NCBI RefSeq assembly: GCF_000369625.1
Contig: NZ_KB850112.1
Location: 404,326-468,325 of the forward strand
Direction of reading: 5' to 3'
Length of the DNA: 64,000 nucleotides
Source of the DNA: Acinetobacter variabilis
GTDB taxonomy: Bacteria > Pseudomonadota > Gammaproteobacteria > Pseudomonadales > Moraxellaceae
A program made the translations under genes and the position numbers. Below are positions 8,127-19,307 of the stretch, piece after piece. The notes under the pieces were generated by a model that did no database searches, was not told the DNA's origin, and saw only the letters and a list, made by a program, of their open reading frames with translations. Positions within the stretch are counted from its first letter, which is position 1. The number at the start of each line of letters is the position of its first letter.

Positions 8127-11100
8127 ATGCACATGCCATCGCCTAATAATGTAGCTCCCGCTCAAGGTTTATACCAACCGGATGAGTTTAAAGATAACTG
8201 TGGTTTCGGTTTAATCGCCCATATGCAGGGTGATGCCAGTCATGATCTGGTCAAGACCGCAATTCATAGTCTAAGTTGTATGACCCACCGTGGCGGTATT
8301 GCTGCTGATGGCAAAACCGGTGATGGTTGTGGTCTATTGCTGGCAATGCCTAAAGAATTCTTCCGTGAAGAGGCCAAACGCTTAAGCGACATTACCTTAA
8401 GTGAGATTTTTGCTGTGGGTACAGTATTCCTGAATCTGGATCCAGCATTAGCCGCACATGCAAAACAAGTCCTGGCGAAAGAAATTGAAGAAGAAGGCTG
8501 TCGTGTTATCGCATGGCGTGTTGTACCGACAAATAATGATGCGCTTGGTGAGATTGCAATGCAGTCTCTACCAGCTTTTGAACAGGTGATTGTTAACTGC
8601 CCAATCGGTGTAACTGAAGTTGAATTCAACCGTAAATTGTTCCTTGCGCGTCGTCGTGCTGAACAGCAGTTAACCAGTGATCCATACTTCTATGTGACGA
8701 CCTTATGCTCAACTGTAATCAGCTATAAAGGTCTGATGATGCCGGCAGCTATTGCTGACTTCTATACTGACCTGGCTGATGAGCGTCTGACATCACATAT
8801 CGTGGTCTTCCACCAACGTTTCTCTACCAATACATTGCCACGCTGGCCATTGGCTCAGCCATTCCGTTACCTTGCCCACAATGGTGAGATCAACACTATT
8901 ACGGCTAACCGTAACTGGGCAATGGCGCGTACGCCTAAATTTGAAAACCCATTACTGCCAGGTCTGACTGAGCTGAATCCAATCGTAAACCGTACTGGTT
9001 CAGATTCATCTAGTCTGGATAACATGCTGGAAATTCTAGTTGGTGGTGGTATGGATCTGTTCCGTGCGCTACGTATGCTGGTTCCACCTGCTTGGCAGAA
9101 CGTTGAAACGCTTGATGCTGACTTACGTGCATTCTATGAGTTCAACTCTAAACATATGGAAGCATGGGATGGCCCTGCTGGTTTAGTTATCCAAGACGGT
9201 CGTCATGCGATCTGTATGCTGGATCGTAACGGCTTGCGTCCGGCACGTTGGGTCATCACTAAAAATGGCTACATCACACTGGCTTCAGAAATTGGTGTAT
9301 GGGGTTATGAACCTGAAGATGTCATTTCTAAAGGACGTGTAGGTCCTGGCCAAATGCTGGTGATCGATACTTATACCGGTAAAGTACTAGATACTCAGGA
9401 TGTGAATAATCACCTGAAACGTATGCGTCCGTACCGTGAATGGTTACGTGAAAATGCTGTACGTCTACAAGGTAGCCCTGAGCTGGAAGAATATCTATGT
9501 GAGCGAGGCTTAAAAGGTGACAACCTGAAAGCGGCACAGAAAATGTTCATGGTAACTTTCGAAGAACGTGACCAGTTGCTGCGTCCAATCGCTGAAAGCG
9601 GTCAGGAAGCTGTAGGTTCTATGGGTGACGATACACCGATGGCGGTTCTGTCACGTCAGGTACGTCATGTATCAGACTATTTCCGTCAGCAATTCGCTCA
9701 GGTAACCAACCCGCCAATCGATCCATTACGTGAATCGATTGTGATGTCGCTAGAAACCTGCTTAGGTCGTGAACAAAACGTTTTCGAACAGGGTCCAGAA
9801 CATGCAGACCGTCTGATTATTTCAAGTCCGGTCCTGTCTAACTCAAAAATGCATCAGATCCGTACGCTAGGCCGTACAGGTTATGAGATTGCAGATATTG
9901 ATCTGAACTATGCTGAAACCGAAGGCTTAGAAGCTGCGATTGCTCGTATTTGCGAAGAATCAGCGCAAGCGATTCGTGACGGCAAAACTTTATTGGTACT
10001 TTCAGACAAGAAAATCCGTGAAGGTTTCTTGCCAGCCAATGCTGTGATGGTTACTGGTGCAGTACACCATCATCTAATCAATACTGGCCTACGTACTGAT
10101 GCCAACCTGATTGTCGAAACTGGTTTCGCCCGTGATCCACATCAATTTGCCGTTCTGCTTGGCTTTGGTGCGACAGCAATTTATCCATACTTAGCATATG
10201 ACGTGATCAATGATCTGGTGGCTAAAGGTGAGTTGCTGGGTGATCCAGTATATGCCCAAAACAATTTCCGTAAGGGGATTGAAAAAGGCCTGCTGAAAGT
10301 CCTCTCTAAGATGGGTATTTCAACTGTGGCTTCTTACCGTGGCGGTCAGCTGTTTGAAGCAGTTGGCCTATCCAATGAAGTTGTGGGCAAATGCTTCGTA
10401 GGTGTTCCGAGTCGTATTCAGGGTGCAACTTTTGCTGACCTTGAAAATGACCAGAAGCAACTGGCAGATTTAGCCTGGAAAAACCGTAAGCCAATTGATC
10501 AGGGCGGTATGCTGAAATTCGTCTTCGGCAAGGAATACCATGCGTTTAACCCGGATGTGATTAACTCACTGCATAAAGCAGTACGTTCTGGTAATTATGC
10601 TGACTTTAAAGAATATGCAGAGCTGGTAAACAATCGTCCGATTGCAACCATTCGTGACTTATTCAAGCTGAAAACTGACAATTCAATTCCAGTGGATCAG
10701 GTTGAGTCTGTAGAAGATATCCTGCCTCGCTTTGACTCTGCGGGTATGTCTTTGGGTGCACTATCTCCTGAAGCACATGAAGCGATTGCGATTGCCATGA
10801 ACACCATCGGTGGTCGTTCTAACTCTGGTGAGGGCGGTGAAGATCCAGCGCGTTATGGCACCATCCGTAACTCGAAAATCAAACAGATTGCATCCGGACG
10901 TTTTGGTGTAACTCCAGCGTACTTAACATCAGCAGAAGTACTGCAGATTAAAGTGGCTCAAGGCGCGAAACCGGGTGAAGGTGGTCAGTTACCTGGTGGT
11001 AAAGTGAATGGCTTGATTGCTCGTTTACGTTATTCTGTTCCAGGTGTGACCCTGATTTCGCCACCACCACACCATGATATCTATTCGATCGAAGATTTAT

Positions 11101-12608
11101 CGCAGTTGATCTTTGACTTGAAACAGGTCAATCCAAAGGCAATGGTATCGGTGAAACTGGTGTCTGAACCAGGTGTAGGTACGATTGCAGCAGGTGTTGC
11201 GAAAGCGTATGCCGATTTCATTACTATTTCTGGTTATGACGGTGGTACAGCAGCATCTCCATTGTCTTCGATTCACCATGCAGGTTCTCCATGGGAATTA
11301 GGTTTAAGTGAAGCGCATCAAGCACTTCGTGTAAATGACTTACGTGGCAAAGTGCGCGTTCAAACTGATGGTGGTTTAAAAACTGGTCTGGACGTCGTAA
11401 AAGCCGCGATCTTGGGTGCAGAAAGCTTTGGCTTTGGTTCAACACCAATGATTGCCTTAGGTTGTAAATACCTGCGTATCTGTCATTTGAATAACTGTGC
11501 GACCGGTGTTGCGACTCAGCAGGATTATCTGCGTCAAGAGCACTACATCGGCGAACCACAAATGCTGATCAACTTCTTCACTTTCATTGCTGAAGAAACA
11601 CGTGAATGGTTGGCGGCACTTGGCGTATCTAGCCTGAAAGACCTGATCGGTCGTACCGACTTGCTGGAAATCCTGCCAGGTGAAACTGACAAACATGCTC
11701 ACCTTGACCTGAGCAAACTGCTAGAGTCACATCCAGCAGCAGAAGGTAAAGCACAGTACTGTGAAGTACAAGGTAATGAACCATTCGATAAAGGTATTCT
11801 GGCTGAGAAGATGGTAGAAGAAATTCTTCCAGCAATCGAAGCAGGTACAGGTGGTGAATACAGCTTCACAGTAGGTAACTGTGACCGTTCGATTGGTGCA
11901 CGTCTGTCAGGTGAAATTGCCAAACGTTATGGCAACCTGAGTATGGAAGCACATCCAGTTAAAGTAAATCTGACTGGTACAGCGGGTCAGTCACTCGGTG
12001 TTTGGAATGCCGGTGGTCTATATCTCAAACTGGAAGGTGATGCAAACGACTACGTGGGTAAAGGTATGGCAGGTGGTCGTATCTCGATCTTCCCGCCAAA
12101 AGGTTCGCCATTCCAGACTCAAAATACTGCCATCATTGGTAATACCTGTTTGTATGGTGCGACTGGCGGTAAATTGTTTGCTGCGGGTACTGCAGGTGAG
12201 CGTTTTGCAGTTCGTAACTCGGGTGCCTTTGCCGTGATTGAGGGTGCAGGCGATCACTGCTGTGAATACATGACTGGCGGTATTGTGACTGTCCTGGGTA
12301 AAGTAGGCCATAACTTCGGTGCAGGTATGACCGGCGGTTTCGCTTATGTATTGGACCTGGACAATGATTTCGTAGATCATTACAACCATGAGTTGATTGA
12401 ACTGAACCGTATCTCAACTGAAGCGATGGAAGAACATCAGACCTTCTTGCTTCGCATTTTAGATGAACATATTGCAGAAACAGGTAGTGCTTGGGCGTAC
12501 AAGATCCGCCATGAGTTTGATTTCTATAGTCGTAAGTTCTGGCTGGTAAAACCAAAAGCAGCTAACTTATTGACCTTGTTGAAAACAACTCAAGCTGATC
12601 CACAATAA
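8127..12608 (+). CDS. gltB: Glutamate synthase (NADPH) large subunit
   Basis: GltB takes glutamine and 2-oxoglutarate to two glutamates; ammonia released at the amidotransferase site tunnels to the synthase site. The 1493-residue product has a class II amidotransferase domain whose nucleophile is Cys25 (KDNCGFG), so a short propeptide must be cleaved, as is known for the family. The central and FMN-binding synthase domains follow; the 3Fe-4S cysteines are C1113, C1119 and C1124 in [12 protein letters not shown]. The C-terminal part is the glycine-rich GXGXG beta-helix. The start could also be ATG at 8133. gltD follows after 72 bases. Confidence 0.97.
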   Translation: MHMPSPNNVAPAQGLYQPDEFKDNCGFGLIAHMQGDASHDLVKTAIHSLSCMTHRGGIAADGKTGDGCGLLLAMPKEFFREEAKRLSDITLSEIFAVGTVFLNLDPALAAHAKQVLAKEIEEEGCRVIAWRVVPTNNDALGEIAMQSLPAFEQVIVNCPIGVTEVEFNRKLFLARRRAEQQLTSDPYFYVTTLCSTVISYKGLMMPAAIADFYTDLADERLTSHIVVFHQRFSTNTLPRWPLAQPFRYLAHNGEINTITANRNWAMARTPKFENPLLPGLTELNPIVNRTGSDSSSLDNMLEILVGGGMDLFRALRMLVPPAWQNVETLDADLRAFYEFNSKHMEAWDGPAGLVIQDGRHAICMLDRNGLRPARWVITKNGYITLASEIGVWGYEPEDVISKGRVGPGQMLVIDTYTGKVLDTQDVNNHLKRMRPYREWLRENAVRLQGSPELEEYLCERGLKGDNLKAAQKMFMVTFEERDQLLRPIAESGQEAVGSMGDDTPMAVLSRQVRHVSDYFRQQFAQVTNPPIDPLRESIVMSLETCLGREQNVFEQGPEHADRLIISSPVLSNSKMHQIRTLGRTGYEIADIDLNYAETEGLEAAIARICEESAQAIRDGKTLLVLSDKKIREGFLPANAVMVTGAVHHHLINTGLRTDANLIVETGFARDPHQFAVLLGFGATAIYPYLAYDVINDLVAKGELLGDPVYAQNNFRKGIEKGLLKVLSKMGISTVASYRGGQLFEAVGLSNEVVGKCFVGVPSRIQGATFADLENDQKQLADLAWKNRKPIDQGGMLKFVFGKEYHAFNPDVINSLHKAVRSGNYADFKEYAELVNNRPIATIRDLFKLKTDNSIPVDQVESVEDILPRFDSAGMSLGALSPEAHEAIAIAMNTIGGRSNSGEGGEDPARYGTIRNSKIKQIASGRFGVTPAYLTSAEVLQIKVAQGAKPGEGGQLPGGKVNGLIARLRYSVPGVTLISPPPHHDIYSIEDLSQLIFDLKQVNPKAMVSVKLVSEPGVGTIAAGVAKAYADFITISGYDGGTAASPLSSIHHAGSPWELGLSEAHQALRVNDLRGKVRVQTDGGLKTGLDVVKAAILGAESFGFGSTPMIALGCKYLRICHLNNCATGVATQQDYLRQEHYIGEPQMLINFFTFIAEETREWLAALGVSSLKDLIGRTDLLEILPGETDKHAHLDLSKLLESHPAAEGKAQYCEVQGNEPFDKGILAEKMVEEILPAIEAGTGGEYSFTVGNCDRSIGARLSGEIAKRYGNLSMEAHPVKVNLTGTAGQSLGVWNAGGLYLKLEGDANDYVGKGMAGGRISIFPPKGSPFQTQNTAIIGNTCLYGATGGKLFAAGTAGERFAVRNSGAFAVIEGAGDHCCEYMTGGIVTVLGKVGHNFGAGMTGGFAYVLDLDNDFVDHYNHELIELNRISTEAMEEHQTFLLRILDEHIAETGSAWAYKIRHEFDFYSRKFWLVKPKAANLLTLLKTTQADPQ

Positions 12609-12630
12609 TTCCACTACTGCAGATATAGGC

Positions 12631-14102
<1,472 letters not shown>

Positions 14103-14124
14103 TCCGCTCCTTATCATTTTTAGA

Positions 14125-14155
14125 AAGACCCGCATTCAGCGGGTTTTTCTTTTTC
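14125..14155 (+). terminator. Intrinsic terminator after gltD
   Basis: CCCGC and GCGGG around ATTCA, followed by TTTTTCTTTTT, starting 27 bases after the gltD stop. Confidence 0.88.
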
Positions 14156-14290
14156 TCAAGAAAATGGAGAGCTGCTAGAACGCTAAGCAAAGGAAAGAAA
14201 AAATTATAAAATTTAACAATACGGTTGAAAATTATGTTTAAAATCAAATTAATTATATAAATATCAATAAAGAATTGAGGATGAGATATC

Positions 14291-14881
14291 ATGCGTGTAT
14301 TAAAACAATCTCTCATAGCTTTGATGCTGGCCAGTACCTTGACCCTGAGTGGCTGTGGCTATAATACCTTGCAAGTCAAAGATGAAGCAGTAACGGCAGC
14401 TTGGTCGGAAGTCCAGAACCAGTATCAGCGTCGTGCGGATCTGGTGCCGAATCTGGTGAATGTCGTCAAAGGCTATGCCTCGCATGAAGAGCAGGTTTTA
14501 ACAGAAGTGACCCAAGCACGTGCCAATGTTGCCGGTCTGAAAGTAGATCGTGAAGTACTGGAAGATCCTGAACTGTTTCAGCGCTATCAGGAAGCACAGG
14601 CGCAGATGACCAGTGCCTTGTCACGTCTTTTGGCTGTCACTGAAAATTATCCGGACCTGAAAGCCAACCAGCAGTTCCGTGATCTGCAGGTACAACTGGA
14701 AGGAACTGAAAACAGGATTGCTGTGGCACGTAACCGCTATATTACCACTGTACAAGATTTTAACTCTTATGCACGTCAGTTCCCGCAGGTGATGACGGCC
14801 AAAGTCATTGGAATGGATACCAAGCCAAACTTTAGTGCAGAGCAGAGTGCGCAACAGGCACCTAAGGTTTCATTTGACTAA
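14291..14881 (+). CDS. lemA: LemA family lipoprotein
   Basis: The 196-residue product has a lipoprotein signal peptide with lipobox LSGC (Cys22) and then the LemA signature: AWSEVQNQYQRRADLVPNLV followed by long helices (AHEEQVLTEVTQARA-type), and RYQEAQAQMTSALSRLLAVTENYPDLKANQQF. LemA proteins are long helical bundles, mostly of unknown function, often encoded with TPM-domain proteins as here. The start is ATG 14291, with TGAGGATGAGAT upstream. First of three co-directional genes; the next begins 37 bases later. A role in envelope quality control is a guess from context. Confidence 0.9.
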   Translation: MRVLKQSLIALMLASTLTLSGCGYNTLQVKDEAVTAAWSEVQNQYQRRADLVPNLVNVVKGYASHEEQVLTEVTQARANVAGLKVDREVLEDPELFQRYQEAQAQMTSALSRLLAVTENYPDLKANQQFRDLQVQLEGTENRIAVARNRYITTVQDFNSYARQFPQVMTAKVIGMDTKPNFSAEQSAQQAPKVSFD

Positions 14882-14918
14882 GCTTAATCTTGGGTAATCT
14901 GCTAAGAAGGTGGCTGCA

Positions 14919-15965
14919 ATGATGCATATAAGCGCTGTAAAACTTTGTACAGGGATATTTCTCAGCCTCATTATGAGCCTGATGAATCCTGCCTGGAGTG
15001 AAACAGCAACGGCAACCGATATAGAAGAAATGATTGTTGCACGTGAAATTTTGCAGCCTAAAACGAATCAAAATACTCAAGCTCAAAATACAGAAACTGC
15101 AGCAGCATCACAGCCACAAATTGCCAATGACATGGCTGAAGGGCAGCTTCAGCGCGACTTGCCTAGCCTGAATGAACCAGTCATTGATCAGGTAAATTTA
15201 CTTAGTCCCGCTGAAAAACAGCAACTTAGTCAGCGCATTCAAAAACTCTATAATGAAGGCAAAGGGCAAATAGGTATAGTCATTATTCCGACCACGGGGC
15301 AAGAAGATATTTTTGATTATTCCATGCGTGTTGCTGAAGCCTGGCAGCTGGGTTCAGCTAAACGCGATAATGGTTTGTTGATGACCATTGCCATTAATGA
15401 TCGCCGTATTCAAATTTTGACTGGTTATGGTCTGGAGGGTGTACTGCCGGATATTGTAGCGGGTCGTATTATTCATGACAAAATCACGCCGTATTTTAAG
15501 CAAGGTCAGTATGCGCAGGGTATTGATTCCGGACTAACTGAAATTGAACGTATTTTAAATTTAGATCCTGAAATTGCGGCACAGGCCGCGGATGAAATCA
15601 AAGAACGTCAGGAACAAGCTTATCAAGCTCAAAAAGCATCGCAAGCTACTTTTGGGAGTGTCATCTTTATTATTGTTGCGGGGGTTATTGGTTCCATGAT
15701 CTTTGGTAAACGTCTGAGCGCAGCAACTGCGGCGGTAGCAGGTACGGCCGCAGGCTTAGTGAATGGTTTAGGCTTGGTTGCTAGTTTAATGATTGGCGCA
15801 GGTATTTTCTTTTTATTGGTAACCTCTATTGCCCAGCTGATTTTACATGCCTTTTTAGCAGGTGGCGGCCGGGGCGGCGGTAGTGGTCGTGGTGGTTTTG
15901 GTGGCGGCGGCTTCGGTGGTGGCGGTGGTGGTTTTGGTGGGGGAGGAGCATCAGGCTCATGGTAA
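14919..15965 (+). CDS. TPM-domain membrane protein, YgcG type, with glycine-rich tail
   Basis: The product (348 residues from this start) has a signal peptide, a TPM/Psb32-like periplasmic domain beginning at VNLLSPAEKQQLSQRIQ and including GYGLEGVLPDIVAGRII, two hydrophobic segments after about residue 245, and a glycine-rich tail ending GGASGSW. This layout is typical of the YgcG family, and the terminal ASGSW is its hallmark. I chose ATG 14919, preceded by AAGAAGGTGG; ATG 14922 is equally possible, and an upstream GTG at 14910 is unlikely. Plant relatives act in photosystem II repair; the bacterial role is not established. The stop overlaps the next start. Confidence 0.85.
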   Translation: MMHISAVKLCTGIFLSLIMSLMNPAWSETATATDIEEMIVAREILQPKTNQNTQAQNTETAAASQPQIANDMAEGQLQRDLPSLNEPVIDQVNLLSPAEKQQLSQRIQKLYNEGKGQIGIVIIPTTGQEDIFDYSMRVAEAWQLGSAKRDNGLLMTIAINDRRIQILTGYGLEGVLPDIVAGRIIHDKITPYFKQGQYAQGIDSGLTEIERILNLDPEIAAQAADEIKERQEQAYQAQKASQATFGSVIFIIVAGVIGSMIFGKRLSAATAAVAGTAAGLVNGLGLVASLMIGAGIFFLLVTSIAQLILHAFLAGGGRGGGSGRGGFGGGGFGGGGGGFGGGGASGSW

Positions 15966-16519
15966 CAACTACAGATACGACAGAAATTGTCACGCAGCCT
16001 AAGCTGGAAGAACATGCGCAGCCGAGTTTTAAGCGCTGGCTCAAGCATTTTTTTTATATGCCAGCAACCAAACGCTTTTTCTCCAAGCAGGATCAACATG
16101 CGATTGCACTGGCGGTTGAAGAAGCAGAGCATGGGCATGTGGGAGAAATACAGGTGGTCATTGAAGGCTGTTTACCTTCGCGATCTGCTTATTATCAGGA
16201 TACGCTCTGCCGTGCGCGACAGTTATTTGCTGAGATTGGGGTTTGGGATACCGAATATAACAGTGGGGTACTGCTGTATTTGAACCTCTGCGAGCATAAG
16301 GTGGAAATTGTGATTGACCGTGGAATTAAAAATGCAACGACCCAGCAAGTCTGGGATGAAATCTGCCAAAATATTATTCAACATCTGGCTCAACAGAAGT
16401 TTAAAGAGGGTGTAATTGAAGGTGTTAAACAGATTGGAGAAGTATTGGATCAATACTATGATCGTAAAATAGATGATTTAGAAAATGAATTGGGGAATAA
16501 ACCGATTATTCTGGGTTAA
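15959..16519 (+). CDS. Second TPM-domain protein
   Basis: The 186-residue product has no signal peptide but carries a TPM-domain core: FFSKQDQHAIALAVEEAEHGHVGEIQVVIEG, then a segment equivalent to the neighbour's (GVLLYLNLCEHKVEIVIDRGI) and a C-terminal acidic helix. It overlaps the preceding gene by seven bases (ATGGTAA), so translation is probably coupled. It is a shorter, cytoplasmic or loosely attached relative of the protein just upstream. LemA-YgcG-TPM trios are common in proteobacteria; no function is assigned. Confidence 0.8.
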   Translation: MVTTTDTTEIVTQPKLEEHAQPSFKRWLKHFFYMPATKRFFSKQDQHAIALAVEEAEHGHVGEIQVVIEGCLPSRSAYYQDTLCRARQLFAEIGVWDTEYNSGVLLYLNLCEHKVEIVIDRGIKNATTQQVWDEICQNIIQHLAQQKFKEGVIEGVKQIGEVLDQYYDRKIDDLENELGNKPIILG

Positions 16520-16559
16520 TAATTTTTAAATCATTTAAATCTATCATATTACAGTGGCA

Positions 16560-16800
16560 CTGTAAGCAGGGCGTAAGCGCGGTTCGTTCAAGAGAAACCG
16601 TCACGCTGCACTACTCGAGGCAATTAAACAGGCTGAGATTGACGCAGGACAAAATGTGCTTTTACCAACACTGTAAATTGAAAAAACTAAAAGTAAGACA
16701 AAGGCGATTAAAACTGATGATAAGCAATTAAAGGAAGATTATTAAAAATTGCTAAAGAAGTGTAATTCACTGTTGCGAGAAAATTTTGAGTTAAAAAAAC
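16560..16800 (+). pseudogene. Decayed gene fragment with in-frame stops, unidentified
   Basis: Between the TPM operon and the pilin terminator one reading frame (from about 16571) gives a protein-like sequence broken by TAA codons at 16675 and 16743. Its pieces are KRNRHAALLEAIKQAEIDAG, then QNVLLPTL, then after the stops KLLKKCNSLLRENFELKKR, which looks like a basic coiled coil. The 5' part may also need a frameshift. The helix-rich, charged pattern resembles small accessory proteins of mobile elements, but I do not recognise the family. No terminal repeats or target duplication were seen. Confidence 0.5.
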
Positions 16801-16826
16801 GCATCAAGTATGATGCGTTTTTTTTA
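16795..16826 (-). terminator. Bidirectional-type terminator after the pilin gene
   Basis: ACGCATCA (16799-16806) and TGATGCGT (16811-16818) are flanked by an A run on the left and a T run on the right. On the minus strand it follows the pilin stop by 12 bases. Confidence 0.88.
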
Positions 16827-16830
16827 GTAA

Positions 16831-17295
16831 TTATCGGCAATTTGATGGGCGGTATTTAGTAGGCATAGTTCCTGCACACGTCCATTCAATTGCATTAGTA
16901 GGTACTACACTAGCATTTGCAGTGCCTGCTAATGCAGTTACAGTAGTACCATTTGTACCACCTTTATATGATGGGGTTAAAGTAATAGTATTTGCATTTG
17001 TAGCACCACCAGCAGCTGCAGTATATGTAATTGTAATTACACCTGTAGTCTCATCGATACTAATACCAGATACATTTTTTGTGACTGGTGATGTATAACC
17101 AGCGGCAAATGGGGCAGCGCTTGCTGCATTTTCAGCTACAGTTGTTTTTGCAGCACCAGCTAAACTTAAACCTTCAGATACTTTTGCACGAACTGTGTAG
17201 TCTTGATATGCAGGTACAGCAATTGCAGCTAAAATACCGATAATAGCGACAACAATCATTAATTCAATAAGGGTAAAACCTTTTTGAGCATTCAT
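16831..17295 (-). CDS. comP: Type IV major-type pilin, ComP/PilA-like
   Basis: The 154-residue prepilin has a six-residue leader and the cleavage site [26 protein letters not shown], with Glu5 of the mature protein present. The globular part is Ala/Thr/Gly-rich. Cys140 and Cys153 form the expected C-terminal disulfide loop. I placed the start at ATG 17295, with GGAG seven bases upstream; the frame extends four codons further to a GTG. It lies next to an oligosaccharide ligase gene, as comP does in A. baylyi, so the pilin is probably O-glycosylated. Whether it is the main fibre subunit or a competence pilin cannot be told from sequence alone; pilA is the other possible name. Confidence 0.88.
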   Translation of the reverse strand: MNAQKGFTLIELMIVVAIIGILAAIAVPAYQDYTVRAKVSEGLSLAGAAKTTVAENAASAAPFAAGYTSPVTKNVSGISIDETTGVITITYTAAAGGATNANTITLTPSYKGGTNGTTVTALAGTANASVVPTNAIEWTCAGTMPTKYRPSNCR

Positions 17296-17355
17296 AACAT
17301 TCTCCACAAATGTTTTGTTAATTTAATTATAAGCTTTGTAAGCTAATTTATAGAC

Positions 17356-17373
17356 TGCACAAAGTGTGCCAAA
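17356..17373 (-). promoter_or_regulatory. Candidate sigma-54 promoter of the pilin gene
   Basis: On the minus strand the sequence is TTTGGCACACTTTGTGCA. It has TTGGCAC at -24 and TGC at -12, with GG and GC ten bases apart as sigma-54 requires. The predicted start would be near 17346, about 50 bases before the pilin ATG. Pilin genes of Pseudomonas and relatives are transcribed by sigma-54 with PilR, so the assignment is consistent with known biology. Confidence 0.62.
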
Positions 17374-17584
17374 GTATATTAACTAATTATTTCTTATTAA
17401 ATCAATATATTGTTTAATGAATTAAAAAGCTTAAAAATCTACAAAGTAAATTTATGTAATTAAGTGACAAAAAATGTCAGGTTTTATGCGTTAAATGCTT
17501 ATACCTTTGATCAGAAGGAGAGGAGTTAAAAATCAATAGATTTTAAGTTAAAATCACAAAATTAGCTGCTTTTTTGTTTATCAT

Positions 17585-19252
17585 GTGCCCAACTCTCCAC
17601 CGCCTGATATTTCCATGAAATTCACGCTCGCCCTCATCGCAGCAATCCTGATCTCCCTTGCTTGGCTCATGCCCGTGCATTACCGCCCATGGGTCACCTA
17701 TACAGGTGAGCTCTATGCTTTTTTTGCGCTATTTGCCTTGGCTATCATCTGCTTAAAAGAAAAACTCAAAATTCCAACAATAAGTCTGCCATTGCTGTTA
17801 CTGGCCTGTATTCCTGTTATTCAATTTCTGATAGGGCAGGTATTTTTCTTGAGTACTGCCATGATGGGCTTTATTTTTGTCTTTAGCTTTTGGTTTGCAA
17901 GTGTATTGGGTTATAACCTTTCAACAGGAGCTTATAATCGGAAAAACACTTTTACTAATTTGAGTTATGTGTTTCTGGCTTCAGGAACGATTACCGGCCT
18001 AATTGCATTGTGTCAGTGGTCTAATCTGGATTCTGTATTGCCGGGAATGGTAAATATTAGTGGTAATCAGCGTCCTTATGGCAACTTTGCCCAACCCAAT
18101 AATATGGCAACATTCTTGCTCATGTCGTTGATGAGTTGTTTATATCTCTATGAAAAGAAAAAAATCCAGACCAAATGGCTACTCGCATGTGCTGCGATCA
18201 TTGTAATTGGCGTGGCTTTAAGCCAGTCACGTACTGCATGGGTCGCTGCGATTGCAATCCTGCTGTATCTGGGGTTCTATCAATATAAAGGTGTTATTCG
18301 CCTGAAATGGTATTACAGCATAGCGTGGTTCATCTTTTTTGTTTCCTCTATTGTTACTTTTCCACTACTCAGTCAGCTGGCTGCCCAGCTCATGGATGCA
18401 CAAGTAGTGCAAAGCCGTGATATTGTTTCCCGTGCTACAGGAGATATGTCACGCATTGCGATCTGGCAGCAAATGCTGGCAGCCATTCAGGCAGAACCAT
18501 GGTGGGGGTATGGCTGGTATCAGACCAGTGTGGCATTTGTCTCAATTACCGATACGGTACAGGGTCCAGTCTGGATCCGGAGTGCGCATAATTTTATTAT
18601 TGATTCCCTGATCTGGAACGGGGCAGTGATTGGTGTGCCTTTCCTGGCTTATTGCGGCTATCTGGGCTATCAAATGCAGCGCTGGGTCAAGACACCGGAG
18701 TCAGTCATTGGCATATTAATGATCGGTGCCTTTGTCACCCATGCCATGTTTGAGTTCCCACAGCATTATGCCTATTTCCTGCTACCAGTTGGTTTTATTA
18801 TTGGTACAGTATTGTCACAGCGAGCTGATGTAGCTAAACAGCTTGTCATGCCATCATGGTTGATGAAAGTAATCTTCATTACCGGTGTTATTTTAATTGC
18901 AGTGATTTACCGTGATTATGATACAGCGGTGCCAAAATTGGGGCAGAGCATCCGTTATGAATTTGAGCCTGAAAAAATTACCAATCAAAAGCCGATCTTC
19001 TTGCTGACTGAATTTAATCACCGTATTGACTGGATCCGGGTAAATCCCTATACCAAGATGAGTCAAGACGAAATCCATGAATATGAAAAATTAGTGGTGA
19101 GTTATCCAACCAAATACAACTTATTAAAATATATTCGTCTGTTGGCTTACAATGGTTATGTCGAGGAAGCCCATCATCAGCTCTGGCGTTTGAATACGAT
19201 TCAAAAGACTGAACTGAGTTATGAAGATGTCCTTAAAGATATGCCGAAATAA
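17585..19252 (+). CDS. pglL: PglL/Wzy-type O-oligosaccharyltransferase (pilin glycosylation ligase)
   Basis: PglL-type enzymes move a lipid-linked glycan onto a pilin or other exported protein in the periplasm. The 555-residue product has about twelve membrane segments, the Wzy_C core, and a long periplasmic loop with the conserved WWGYGW and IRSAHNFIIDSLIWNG segment, whose His is essential in the family. The C-terminus has a soluble helical part. Adjacency to the pilin suggests a dedicated ligase, as for PglL-ComP in A. baylyi. The start is uncertain: GTG 17585 or ATG 17615 (MKFTLAL), neither with a clear ribosome site. A Wzy polymerase or O-antigen ligase role is less likely here. Confidence 0.8.
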   Translation: MPNSPPPDISMKFTLALIAAILISLAWLMPVHYRPWVTYTGELYAFFALFALAIICLKEKLKIPTISLPLLLLACIPVIQFLIGQVFFLSTAMMGFIFVFSFWFASVLGYNLSTGAYNRKNTFTNLSYVFLASGTITGLIALCQWSNLDSVLPGMVNISGNQRPYGNFAQPNNMATFLLMSLMSCLYLYEKKKIQTKWLLACAAIIVIGVALSQSRTAWVAAIAILLYLGFYQYKGVIRLKWYYSIAWFIFFVSSIVTFPLLSQLAAQLMDAQVVQSRDIVSRATGDMSRIAIWQQMLAAIQAEPWWGYGWYQTSVAFVSITDTVQGPVWIRSAHNFIIDSLIWNGAVIGVPFLAYCGYLGYQMQRWVKTPESVIGILMIGAFVTHAMFEFPQHYAYFLLPVGFIIGTVLSQRADVAKQLVMPSWLMKVIFITGVILIAVIYRDYDTAVPKLGQSIRYEFEPEKITNQKPIFLLTEFNHRIDWIRVNPYTKMSQDEIHEYEKLVVSYPTKYNLLKYIRLLAYNGYVEEAHHQLWRLNTIQKTELSYEDVLKDMPK

Positions 19253-19264
19253 TTTGAAGCTAAT

Positions 19265-19294
19265 AAAAAAGCCATCATCATGATGGCTTTTTTA
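19265..19294. terminator. Bidirectional terminator between pglL and bfr
   Basis: AAAAAA, then GCCATCAT (19271-19278), C, ATGATGGC (19280-19287), then TTTTTT. It serves convergent genes on both strands. Confidence 0.88.
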
Positions 19295-19307
19295 TATCTT
19301 TCAGAAA

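Noticed and set aside
12018..12555. Long minus-strand open frames inside gltB (up to 140 codons)
   Set aside because: They are antisense shadows of strongly biased gltB codons, without ribosome sites or recognisable domains.
15629..16138. Minus-strand 169-codon frame rich in Pro
   Set aside because: It is the antisense of the glycine-rich YgcG tail; Gly codons read backwards as Pro.
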